Positions 1-5,900 of a DNA stretch of 8,082 bases are shown here, piece after piece. Below the pieces are notes generated by a model, which saw nothing but the letters and a program-made list of their open reading frames with translations, had not been told where the DNA came from and did not search any database. Made by a program: the position numbers and the translations under genes. The first letter of the stretch is position 1; every line of letters starts with the position of its first letter. The stretch is from Hyphomicrobiales bacterium (GTDB lineage Bacteria > Pseudomonadota > Alphaproteobacteria > Rhizobiales > JAJFHR01), in assembly GCA_021775515.1 (NCBI GenBank), contig JAJFHR010000081.1, positions 1-8,082 on the forward strand, given 5' to 3'.

Positions 1-239
1 ACTTCGGCCATGTTGCGGGCCGGGCGTTTGGAATTGCCGGAGAAAATTACATCCTCCATGCCCGTTGCCCGCATGCTTTTATATGAACTTTCGCCCATTA
101 CCCACCGGATCGCTTCAAGCAAATTGGATTTGCCACAGCCATTGGGTCCAACCACCCCGGTCAGACCTGGCTCAATCAGCAGATCAGTCGGCTCAACAAA
201 GGATTTAAAACCCGTGAGGCGAAGGCGATTAAATTGCAA
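1..239 (-). CDS. smc: Chromosome segregation protein SMC, N-terminal fragment (cut by the left edge)
   Basis: This is the start of the SMC ATPase, which forms a ring with ScpA and ScpB and organises the bacterial chromosome. The 79 visible codons show the family N-terminus: a GFKSF segment at residues 10-14, then GLTGVVGPNGCGKSN at 25-39, which contains the Walker A nucleotide-binding loop. The stretch EAIRWVMGE (42-50) and the following EDVIFSG are also typical. An in-frame stop lies upstream and no ATG occurs before the conserved sequence. The start is therefore taken as TTG at 239-237, giving MQFNRLRLTGFKSF, with AAGGAA a few bases upstream as ribosome binding site. The gene lies 35 bp after the dsbA-like stop on the same strand and is probably cotranscribed with it. 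The coiled coils, hinge and Walker B part lie outside the window. Confidence 0.95.
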   Translation of the reverse strand, partial: MQFNRLRLTGFKSFVEPTDLLIEPGLTGVVGPNGCGKSNLLEAIRWVMGESSYKSMRATGMEDVIFSGNSKRPARNMAE

Positions 240-274
240 TCCTGTTTCCTTCTTTGTTGAGCCACTTCATGCGG

Positions 275-937
275 TTAGCTTTTTAAATGCGGGAGAATCA
301 GTTTTTCGAAATCTTCGAATGGAACAGTACCGTTCAGCTTTTGACCGTTGATGAAGAAAGTCGGCGTAGAATTCACCTTGAATTTGTCACGCCCCCGGTT
401 CATGACATCAAGAATGCCCTGGGCGACTTCCTTGTTGTTTAAACATTCATTGAAACGTTCTTCAGTGAAACCGGCAAATTTGGACACTTTAAACAGTTCT
501 GTCACCGGATCTTTAGACCTCGACCAGACCGCCTGCTGTTTGTAGAGAATTTCAACAAACGCGAAAAATTGTTTGTCATCACTGCAGCGTGCCAGCATCG
601 AAGCAGCCAGCGCTAACCGGTCAAGAGGGAACTCGCGCATGATCAGGCGCACCTTGCCGGTATTGATATATTTTTCCTTAAGCTGCGGATAAACTTCCTC
701 GTGAAACCTGGCGCAATGCGGACAGGTCATTGAGGCATATTCGACAATGGTAACCGCGGCGTCATCAGATCCTTCGCTTTTTTCCCCCAATGGACCCGAC
801 TTCATCAATTCAGTAAGCGAAGGACCACTTTGAGCCTGCGCTACCGAAACCAGAGTTGGTACAAATAAGGAAAATACCGAAGCGCTAGCGGCAAGACCGG
901 CAGTTTTGATGATAAATTTACGACGTTGAATGTTCAT
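275..937 (-). CDS. DsbA-family thiol:disulfide oxidoreductase with Tat-type signal peptide
   Basis: This is a 220-residue periplasmic thioredoxin-fold protein expected to make or exchange disulfides in exported proteins. The N-terminus has a twin-arginine motif, RRKFIIK (residues 5-11), a hydrophobic stretch (about 13-32) and an A-Q-A cleavage site ending near residue 35. The active site is CPHC at 72-75 and the cis-proline loop is STPTFFING (200-208, Pro202), as in DsbA proteins. Two further cysteines, Cys118 and Cys165, lie in the helical insertion and could form the second structural disulfide described for some alphaproteobacterial DsbA proteins. The ATG at 937 is chosen over one 18 codons upstream because AAGGGAAG sits just before it and the Tat motif then falls at the very N-terminus. 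The gene lies between the DUF721 gene and smc. It could be a DsbA-type oxidase or a BdbD-like relative; its partner (DsbB) is not in the window. Confidence 0.9.
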   Translation of the reverse strand: MNIQRRKFIIKTAGLAASASVFSLFVPTLVSVAQAQSGPSLTELMKSGPLGEKSEGSDDAAVTIVEYASMTCPHCARFHEEVYPQLKEKYINTGKVRLIMREFPLDRLALAASMLARCSDDKQFFAFVEILYKQQAVWSRSKDPVTELFKVSKFAGFTEERFNECLNNKEVAQGILDVMNRGRDKFKVNSTPTFFINGQKLNGTVPFEDFEKLILPHLKS

Positions 938-962
938 GACAGCTTCCCTTTTACACATGATT

Positions 963-982
963 TTTGGCGGTTTGCCACCAAA
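963..982 (-). other. Short hairpin in the dsbA-like leader
   Basis: Between the DUF721 stop and the dsbA-like start is an 8-bp stem with a 4-base loop. Read on the minus strand it is TTTGGTGG, loop CAAA, CCGCCAAA, with one G-U pair in RNA. It ends about 11 bases before the ribosome binding site. No T-run follows, so it does not look like an intrinsic terminator. It may only be a leader structure or RNA-processing site, and the assignment of any role is inference. Confidence 0.3.
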
Positions 983-1038
983 GTCCTTCAATGTCCATGA
1001 ACAATATTGTGAGAAAGCGGCGGAATTCGGAAATGCGC

Positions 1039-1560
1039 TTATTTCGAGGTCGAATAAATGTTTTTGCCCAGGCGGCGAAGCGCATCTGATAGCGGTTCGG
1101 ACAGAGCACTGTCGCAGAGACTGTCGAGTTGGTGCTTTTGTTCATCCGTAAGTGCTTTCTGCTTTCGCCGGCGTGTTTCCGGCTTGGAGCCGAGTGATCC
1201 TTGGGTGACCTTGAGACGGGCTATTGCTGAATATCCATAAAAAACATTGATTCGTTCAATAATTTCGAGCTCAAGGTACTGAATTTCAACAGCTGACGGG
1301 CCATCTTCGACCCGCACAATAAGGGTGCCGCCTTCTTTTTTGTTACGCGCCTGACGAGAATCGGGCAAATGCCCGTCCGCTCGCGGCCAGCGAATTCGAT
1401 GGGGATAGGCCCGATTTGCCAACTCATCGCCGACAATAGCTCGCCAGTTCAACAGAATATCAATCGCACTAAACCCGTATTTTGCGAAGGACTTCTGCAC
1501 GATCGGCCAATAACTCCGCTGTACCGGTTGCAGAATTGATTTTCCTGATTCTTGCGCCAT
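1039..1560 (-). CDS. DciA/DUF721 family protein
   Basis: This is a 173-residue protein of the DUF721 family. Members of this family named DciA help load the replicative helicase DnaB in bacteria without DnaC. The domain signature is visible: an N-terminal helical part with ILLNWRAIVGDELANRAYP (residues 35-53), a strand GTLIVRVEDGPSAVEIQYL (78-96), then the helix and strand around ERINVFYGYSAIARLKV. The tail from about residue 125 is charged and probably flexible. The sequence just upstream of the ATG at 1560 shows no clear Shine-Dalgarno motif. The gene opens the leftward series that continues to the dsbA-like gene and smc, and it is divergent from mutY. The neighbourhood with smc and mutY is what I expect in Rhizobiales. 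The helicase-loading role is inferred from the family, not shown here. Confidence 0.85.
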   Translation of the reverse strand: MAQESGKSILQPVQRSYWPIVQKSFAKYGFSAIDILLNWRAIVGDELANRAYPHRIRWPRADGHLPDSRQARNKKEGGTLIVRVEDGPSAVEIQYLELEIIERINVFYGYSAIARLKVTQGSLGSKPETRRRKQKALTDEQKHQLDSLCDSALSEPLSDALRRLGKNIYSTSK

Positions 1561-1583
1561 GCACTGATTTTACAGTGTGATTC
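1547..1583. promoter_or_regulatory. Pair of GANTC (CcrM) sites at the DUF721/mutY divergent starts
   Basis: Two GATTC sequences lie at 1547-1551 and 1579-1583, 32 bp apart, flanking the start codon of the DUF721 gene. GANTC is the expected target of the CcrM methyltransferase encoded in this window. Such sites are rare here, so the pair could make transcription sensitive to methylation state. This role is inference. Confidence 0.35.
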
Positions 1584-1599
1584 GCCTCAAAGCTGAAAT

Positions 1600-1621
1600 T
1601 TTTACACTGCCCTGTGTAAAA
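1600..1621. promoter_or_regulatory. Perfect inverted repeat between the DUF721 gene and mutY; candidate operator
   Basis: TTTTACAC (1600-1607) and GTGTAAAA (1614-1621) are exact reverse complements separated by six bases. The element lies about 40 bp from both divergent start codons. A smaller repeat, CACTG-N6-CAGTG (1562-1577), lies nearby and shares the CACTG core. The symmetry and position suggest a dimeric regulator site. No T-run positioned after a GC-rich stem supports a terminator. I do not recognise the motif. Confidence 0.45.
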
Positions 1622-1660
1622 GAAAATTGTCGAAACCGGGCACAGGATATAAGAGGAAGC

Positions 1661-2773
1661 ATGACCTCTAAGACCCGCATAGCTGCCCCCGGTGTTGATC
1701 AGTTGCTGCGCTGGTATGATCAAAACCGCCGTGAACTGCCGTGGCGCAGTGCCCCCGGGTTGATAGCTGAGCCCTATAAAGTGTGGTTAAGCGAGATCAT
1801 GTTGCAGCAAACCACAGTGGCGACGGTTGGCCCTTATTTCGATAAATTCATCGCGCGCTGGCCCACCTTGCAAGAATTTGCCGCCAGTGATCTTGATGAT
1901 GTGTTGCACATGTGGGCGGGTCTGGGATATTACGCTCGGGCCCGCAACCTGCACAAATGTGCTCAAGTTCTCCAAGGTGAGTTTGGCGGCGCATTTCCGA
2001 AATCTCAAAAAGAACTCCTGACTTTGCCTGGCATTGGCCCCTATTCGTCAGCTGCAATCGCGGCAATTGCCTTTGATCAGCAAGCTGTCGTGGTTGACGG
2101 CAATGTTGAACGCGTCATGGCGCGCATATTTGCCGTCGAGGACCCTGTGCCGCGGGCAAAACCCAAATTAAAATCGCTGGCAGGAAACCTGACACCTGCA
2201 AAGCGGCCGGGCGATTACGCGCAAGCGGTGATGGATTTGGGGGCGATGATTTGTAAACCGCGCAATCCTCTATGCCGCGATTGCCCCTGGCAACAATCAT
2301 GCCAGGCCAGACATAAAGGCATTGAGCAAAACCTGCCCCGCAAAACTGCCAAAACGCCAAAACCGACGAGACGTGGCGTTGCTTTTTGGGTGCAGCGGGA
2401 AGATGGCAAAATTTTGCTGCGCAAACGACCGCCCAGCGGCCTGTTGGGGGCGATGATCGAAATACCCTCGTCGCCCTGGATAGAGCAGGAAAAAGGCACA
2501 AATCAGCAGGAAAAACCTGAGAAAAGTGCACCCTTTAAGGGCAGGTGGCGAAAAAATAAATGTAAGGCCGTGCGCCACACGTTCACTCATTTTCACCTGG
2601 AAATTGACATATGGCTGGCGCAGGCCAAACGCACCGAGAAATTAACTAATGTTGCCGAGGAGCAACGTTGCCGCTGGGTTCACATTGCCGAATTGGATAG
2701 CCAGGCATTGCCAACGCTTATGCGTAAAATTGCGGCCTCAGCGGTAGAAGGTTCTAGCCGGTCTCTGCCCTGA
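1661..2773 (+). CDS. mutY: A/G-specific adenine glycosylase MutY
   Basis: MutY removes adenine mispaired with 8-oxoguanine in base excision repair. The 370-residue product has all the hallmarks: catalytic SEIMLQQT (Glu45), helix-hairpin-helix LPGIGPYSS (122-130) and VVDGNVERV with catalytic Asp146. Its 4Fe-4S ligands are Cys198, Cys205, Cys208 and Cys214 with C-X6-C-X2-C-X5-C spacing. From about residue 238 a NUDIX-like C-terminal domain follows, including HTFTHFHLEI (336-345), which in MutY reads the 8-oxoG strand. The start at 1661 is chosen because AGAGGAAGC lies immediately before it; an in-frame ATG 28 codons upstream would read through the divergent regulatory region. The last 20 bp overlap the 3' end of the convergent ccrM gene, so its final residues are encoded inside that overlap. 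Confidence 0.97.
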   Translation: MTSKTRIAAPGVDQLLRWYDQNRRELPWRSAPGLIAEPYKVWLSEIMLQQTTVATVGPYFDKFIARWPTLQEFAASDLDDVLHMWAGLGYYARARNLHKCAQVLQGEFGGAFPKSQKELLTLPGIGPYSSAAIAAIAFDQQAVVVDGNVERVMARIFAVEDPVPRAKPKLKSLAGNLTPAKRPGDYAQAVMDLGAMICKPRNPLCRDCPWQQSCQARHKGIEQNLPRKTAKTPKPTRRGVAFWVQREDGKILLRKRPPSGLLGAMIEIPSSPWIEQEKGTNQQEKPEKSAPFKGRWRKNKCKAVRHTFTHFHLEIDIWLAQAKRTEKLTNVAEEQRCRWVHIAELDSQALPTLMRKIAASAVEGSSRSLP

Positions 2774-3854
2774 CCTGTTGGCGCAAGAGGTCGATGGATT
2801 TGAGTTTGCCTTCGGCCATGAAGTGCCAGTAAGTCCAGCCGTTACAGGCCTCAATGCCCTGCACATGGGCGCCGATCTGGTGAATGGATCCCTTGGTGTT
2901 GGAGCATATCAACGTGCCATCGGCACGGACCTTAGCTGTGTGGCGCTTGGCTGGATCATATAAAATTGAGCCAGGTTCAAGCAGTCCGCGTTCCAATAAG
3001 GTTCCAAATGGGATGCGCGGCAAAGAGCGCTTGTTTGGCGTGGTTTCCAAAGCCTCTTCATCCAGTGTCCGCACCTTTGAGATGCGGTCTCTGGCTATTT
3101 TCGCATAGGTTTCATCTTGTTCAATGCCAATCCAGTTGCGCCCAAGCCGCGTGGCAACAGCGCCGGTTGTTCCCGTGCCGAAAAATGGATCGAGAACGAC
3201 GTCGCCGCGCTGAGTTGAGGCCAATAAGATGCGATGTAACAGCGCTTCGGGTTTTTGCGTCGGATGCGCCTTGGCACCGGATTGGTTCTTCAACCGTTCA
3301 CCACCATTGCAAATCGGCAATACCCAGTCGGAGCGCATTTGCAGATCTTCATTCAGCGCCTTCATGGCCTCATAGTTGAAGGTATATTTTTTCTGATCGG
3401 CGCTTTTGGCGGCCCAGATCAAGGTTTCATGGGCATTGGTGAAACGCCGGCCGCGGAAATTCGGCATCGGATTGGATTTCCGCCAGACAATATCGTTCAA
3501 GATCCAATATTCCAGATCCTGAAGGCTCGCGCCAACCCGGAAAATATTGTGGTAAGATCCGATCACCCACAAGGTGCCGCTGTCTTTGAGAATACGCCGT
3601 ACGGATTTTAGCCAGGAGTTGGTGAATTCGTCATACGACGCGAAAGTGTCGAATTTGTCCCATTCATCTTCTACGCCGTCGACGCGGGAATTGTTGGGGC
3701 GACGCAATTCACCTTCTAATTGCAGGTTATACGGTGGATCTGCAAATACCATATCCACAGACTTTGCCGGCAGTTTTTCTAATTCCTGCAGACAGTTTCC
3801 GACGATCAATTTGTTATGGATAGCCTTAATATCGGGCTTGTTCCGAATGCCCAT
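2754..3854 (-). CDS. ccrM: Cell-cycle-regulated adenine DNA methyltransferase CcrM (expected target GANTC)
   Basis: This is a 366-residue N6-adenine methyltransferase of the beta group. Catalytic motif IV, DPPY, is at residues 39-42, followed by NLQLEGELRRPNNS, close to the Caulobacter enzyme. HPTQKP (197-202) and the AdoMet-binding motif DPFFGTGTTG (222-231) come later, in the order expected for the beta group. The C-terminal part, from about 265 to 360, with ERGLLEPG, DGTLICSNTKGSIHQIGAHVQ and NGWTYWHF, is the extra DNA-recognition domain typical of CcrM. In alphaproteobacteria CcrM methylates GANTC late in replication and the methylation state affects cell-cycle promoters. AGAGGG lies just upstream of the ATG at 3854. 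rnhB ends 71 bp upstream on the same strand. The 3' end overlaps mutY tail to tail. GANTC specificity is inferred from the family. Confidence 0.96.
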   Translation of the reverse strand: MGIRNKPDIKAIHNKLIVGNCLQELEKLPAKSVDMVFADPPYNLQLEGELRRPNNSRVDGVEDEWDKFDTFASYDEFTNSWLKSVRRILKDSGTLWVIGSYHNIFRVGASLQDLEYWILNDIVWRKSNPMPNFRGRRFTNAHETLIWAAKSADQKKYTFNYEAMKALNEDLQMRSDWVLPICNGGERLKNQSGAKAHPTQKPEALLHRILLASTQRGDVVLDPFFGTGTTGAVATRLGRNWIGIEQDETYAKIARDRISKVRTLDEEALETTPNKRSLPRIPFGTLLERGLLEPGSILYDPAKRHTAKVRADGTLICSNTKGSIHQIGAHVQGIEACNGWTYWHFMAEGKLKSIDLLRQQVRAETG

Positions 3855-3925
3855 AATACCCTCTTACGCAATACAACTGGCCTTATCCTGCGCGATGAGA
3901 GTAAAGGTTCACTTAATCCAGTTCA

Positions 3926-4558
3926 TTATTGCTGCGCGAGCAGGTTCCGGATCGGCTTGAAAGATTTACGGTGGTGGGGAGTTGGACCGAATTTTTCCAA
4001 ACCGGCGCGATGGGCAGCAGTGCCATAACCCTTGTTGCGCTCCCAGCCGTAGTGGGGAAACCTGAGCGCCAAATCCTCCATTAGGCGATCACGTGTCACT
4101 TTGGCAATAATCGACGCCGCCGCAATCGAAAGCGAGCGCCGGTCTCCCTTTACCAGGGTTTGCATGTAACAAGATAAACCTGGTTTTCCGGTACCATCTA
4201 TCAATGCTGCCGCTGGCGAAAGGTTAAGTTTTTCAGCCGCCAGGCGCATGGCCTTGAAAGTCGCCTGAAGAATGTTGAGTTCATCAATCTCGTCAACATC
4301 AACAATACCTATGCCGACATCCGAGGTTTTCAAAATGTCGTCAAAAAGAACATCGCGCATCTTATGTGAGATCAATTTGGAATCATTAATTCCAATCGGA
4401 ACACTGTCTTCATTGAGGATGACCGCAGCAGCCACCACCGGCCCGGCCCAGGGGCCGCGCCCGGCTTCATCTATACCGCATACAGACCCTTTGCCCGCTG
4501 TTATCAGCTTTCTTTCATGGTCGAAGGTGGGAACTGCTGACGAGAATTTTTTTGCCAT
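3926..4558 (-). CDS. rnhB: Ribonuclease HII
   Basis: RNase HII cuts RNA in RNA-DNA hybrids and starts removal of single ribonucleotides from DNA. The 210-residue product carries GIDEAGRGPWAGPVVAAAVIL with acidic pair Asp30-Glu31, then LIDGTG (Asp121), and KGDRRSLSIAAASIIAKVTRD with Asp139, the fourth metal ligand by comparison with the E. coli enzyme. The closing HYGWERNKGYGTAAH and FGPTPHHRKSF segments are also diagnostic. The start is uncertain: the ATG at 4558 is used, but an in-frame GTG at 4579 would add seven residues, and neither has a clear Shine-Dalgarno sequence. The gene lies after the radical SAM gene (gap about 80 bp) and before ccrM, all on the minus strand. Pairing with ccrM fits the genome-maintenance theme of the region. 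Confidence 0.96.
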   Translation of the reverse strand: MAKKFSSAVPTFDHERKLITAGKGSVCGIDEAGRGPWAGPVVAAAVILNEDSVPIGINDSKLISHKMRDVLFDDILKTSDVGIGIVDVDEIDELNILQATFKAMRLAAEKLNLSPAAALIDGTGKPGLSCYMQTLVKGDRRSLSIAAASIIAKVTRDRLMEDLALRFPHYGWERNKGYGTAAHRAGLEKFGPTPHHRKSFKPIRNLLAQQ

Positions 4559-4581
4559 AGGCCATCGTTGCGCATGCACAT

Positions 4582-4586
4582 GATTC
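4582..4586. promoter_or_regulatory. GANTC (CcrM) site upstream of rnhB-ccrM
   Basis: A GATTC lies in the short gap between the radical SAM stop and rnhB, 24 bp before the rnhB ATG and 3 bp before the alternative GTG. Because ccrM is the next gene downstream, methylation here could feed back on its expression. A single site could also be chance; no -35/-10 pair was clear in this gap. Confidence 0.25.
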
Positions 4587-4639
4587 GGACAATTGGACTT
4601 GATGACAACCTGGCGTCAATCCCATCCGGCGCCGCTCAA

Positions 4640-5776
4640 TCAGGCAGCATCAAACAAATTGAGCTGATCTTTGTTTTCCTGTGGCCGGATGAATAAATCC
4701 GACCGCAGTTTGGTGCTGTGCTGATTGAGCCCAAACCGCTTGGCAGCCATCTCAAACCGCCGTCCAACTGACCACGCATAGGGGCCTGTGCCACGCATGC
4801 GCTTGCCCCAGGTTGCATCATAAACCTTGCCGTCGCGTGTTGAGCTCACCAGCGACATGACCCGTTCGGCGCGGTCAGGAACATGGGTTTCCAGCCAGTC
4901 TTTGAAAAGATCGCGGACCTCAAGCGGCAATCGTAACAGGACATAGCCAGCTTCTTTTGCTCCCGCATTAGCCGCTGAGCCCAGCAGTGTTTCGATCTCA
5001 CTATCATTAAGCCCCGGAATAATCGGCGCCGTCATCACAGCACAGGGGATTCCCGCCTTGTTTAACATTTCCATAGCTTCCAGGCGTTTGTGAGCCGCAC
5101 TTGCCCGGGGCTCCATCGACCTGGCAAGCTTACCATCCAGCGTCGTTATTGATATTGCACATTTAACAAGCCCCAGTTGGGCTAGAGGTTTAAGCAGGTC
5201 CAAATCCCGCGCAATAAGCGAGGATTTAGTGACGATGCCAACTGGGTGGCGGTATTTCAGCATGACTTGCAATATCGACCGCGTTAACCGCCGCTCGCGT
5301 TCAATCGGTTGATACGGATCCGTATTTGTCCCCACAGCTATTGTACGAGCTTTATATTTTGGGTTGGAGAATTCACCCTCAAGCAGCTCCGCTGCGTTGG
5401 TTTTGGCAAATAATCTGGTTTCAAAGTCAAGCCCCGGTGACAACCCCATATAGGCGTGAGTCGGACGCGCATAACAATAGCTGCACCCATGTTCGCAGCC
5501 GCGATAAACGTTAATGGAACGGTCAAACGATATGTCAGGTGACTGGTTGGTGGTTATAATCTTTTTGGCAATCTCCTCGGTCACATCGGTTTTAAGCCTT
5601 TCAATCGTCTCCAGACTGTCCCAGCCATCATCGAATAAAATACGCGAATGATGTTCATACCGCCCGGAATTATTCGATCGTGACCCGCGGCCGCTCGCTG
5701 CTTTGCCGGCATGGTAAACCGCCTGTTCCGCCATATTTGCCAGTGGAGGCGTTGCAATAGGTTGGCTTTTGCGCAT
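4640..5776 (-). CDS. PA0069-family radical SAM protein (spore photoproduct lyase-like)
   Basis: This is a 378-residue radical SAM enzyme. The 4Fe-4S/AdoMet cluster motif is C-X3-C-X2-C in YRGCEHGCSYCYARPTH (Cys94, Cys98, Cys101), preceded by SINVYRGC, as in the PA0069 group annotated as relatives of SplB, the spore photoproduct lyase. Further family segments are TDPYQPIE (152-159), VTKSSL (182-187) and MTAPIIPGLND (248-258). The reaction of this group is not established. The C-terminus contains QLNLF (371-375), matching the beta-clamp-binding pentapeptide. The start is firm: AGGAGG lies nine bases before the ATG at 5776. A LexA-type box covers the probable promoter upstream. Together these suggest a DNA-damage role, which is inference. 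rnhB and ccrM follow downstream on the same strand. Confidence 0.93.
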   Translation of the reverse strand: MRKSQPIATPPLANMAEQAVYHAGKAASGRGSRSNNSGRYEHHSRILFDDGWDSLETIERLKTDVTEEIAKKIITTNQSPDISFDRSINVYRGCEHGCSYCYARPTHAYMGLSPGLDFETRLFAKTNAAELLEGEFSNPKYKARTIAVGTNTDPYQPIERERRLTRSILQVMLKYRHPVGIVTKSSLIARDLDLLKPLAQLGLVKCAISITTLDGKLARSMEPRASAAHKRLEAMEMLNKAGIPCAVMTAPIIPGLNDSEIETLLGSAANAGAKEAGYVLLRLPLEVRDLFKDWLETHVPDRAERVMSLVSSTRDGKVYDATWGKRMRGTGPYAWSVGRRFEMAAKRFGLNQHSTKLRSDLFIRPQENKDQLNLFDAA

Positions 5777-5814
5777 GAATTTACCCTCCTGTTGAGAAGA
5801 TCCTGTCTGTTGTC

Positions 5815-5843
5815 AGATTAGAAAATTAAATGGAACAAATCAA
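5815..5843 (-). promoter_or_regulatory. Candidate promoter of the radical SAM gene
   Basis: On the minus strand TTGATT (5843-5838) and TAATCT (5820-5815) are separated by 17 bases. This would place the transcript start about 30 bases before the ATG at 5776, leaving room for the strong ribosome binding site. The -10 match is weak, but the LexA-type box overlaps the -35 and spacer, as expected for repression by occlusion. Confidence 0.4.
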
Positions 5844-5847
5844 GAAC
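5833..5847 (-). promoter_or_regulatory. LexA (SOS) box, alphaproteobacterial type
   Basis: Read on the minus strand this is GTTC-TTGATTT-GTTC: two GTTC half-sites in direct repeat with exactly seven bases between. This is the GTTC-N7-GTTC form recognised by LexA in alphaproteobacteria. The spacer is AT-rich, also typical. It lies 56 bp before the radical SAM start codon and about 53 bp before the glycosyltransferase start on the other strand, so it could control one or both. Confidence 0.65.
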
Positions 5848-5900
5848 AAATTGAAAGTCCGTTGAAAATTCACAGTTGCAAGCCCACGGCGATCAGATTA

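Noticed and set aside
10..351. Rightward open frame of 113 codons at the left edge
   Set aside because: It is antisense to smc and the dsbA-like gene, both with clear family motifs; no homology-like features of its own.
963..982. Intrinsic terminator after the DUF721 gene
   Set aside because: A stem exists but no T-run follows on the minus strand, so termination is unlikely.
3909..3924. GTTC direct repeat before ccrM, possible second LexA box
   Set aside because: The half-sites are ten bases apart, not seven, so it does not fit the LexA form.
3855..3925. CtrA site (TTAA-N7-TTAA) before ccrM, as in Caulobacter
   Set aside because: Only one TTAA half-site is present; the other half does not match at the required spacing.
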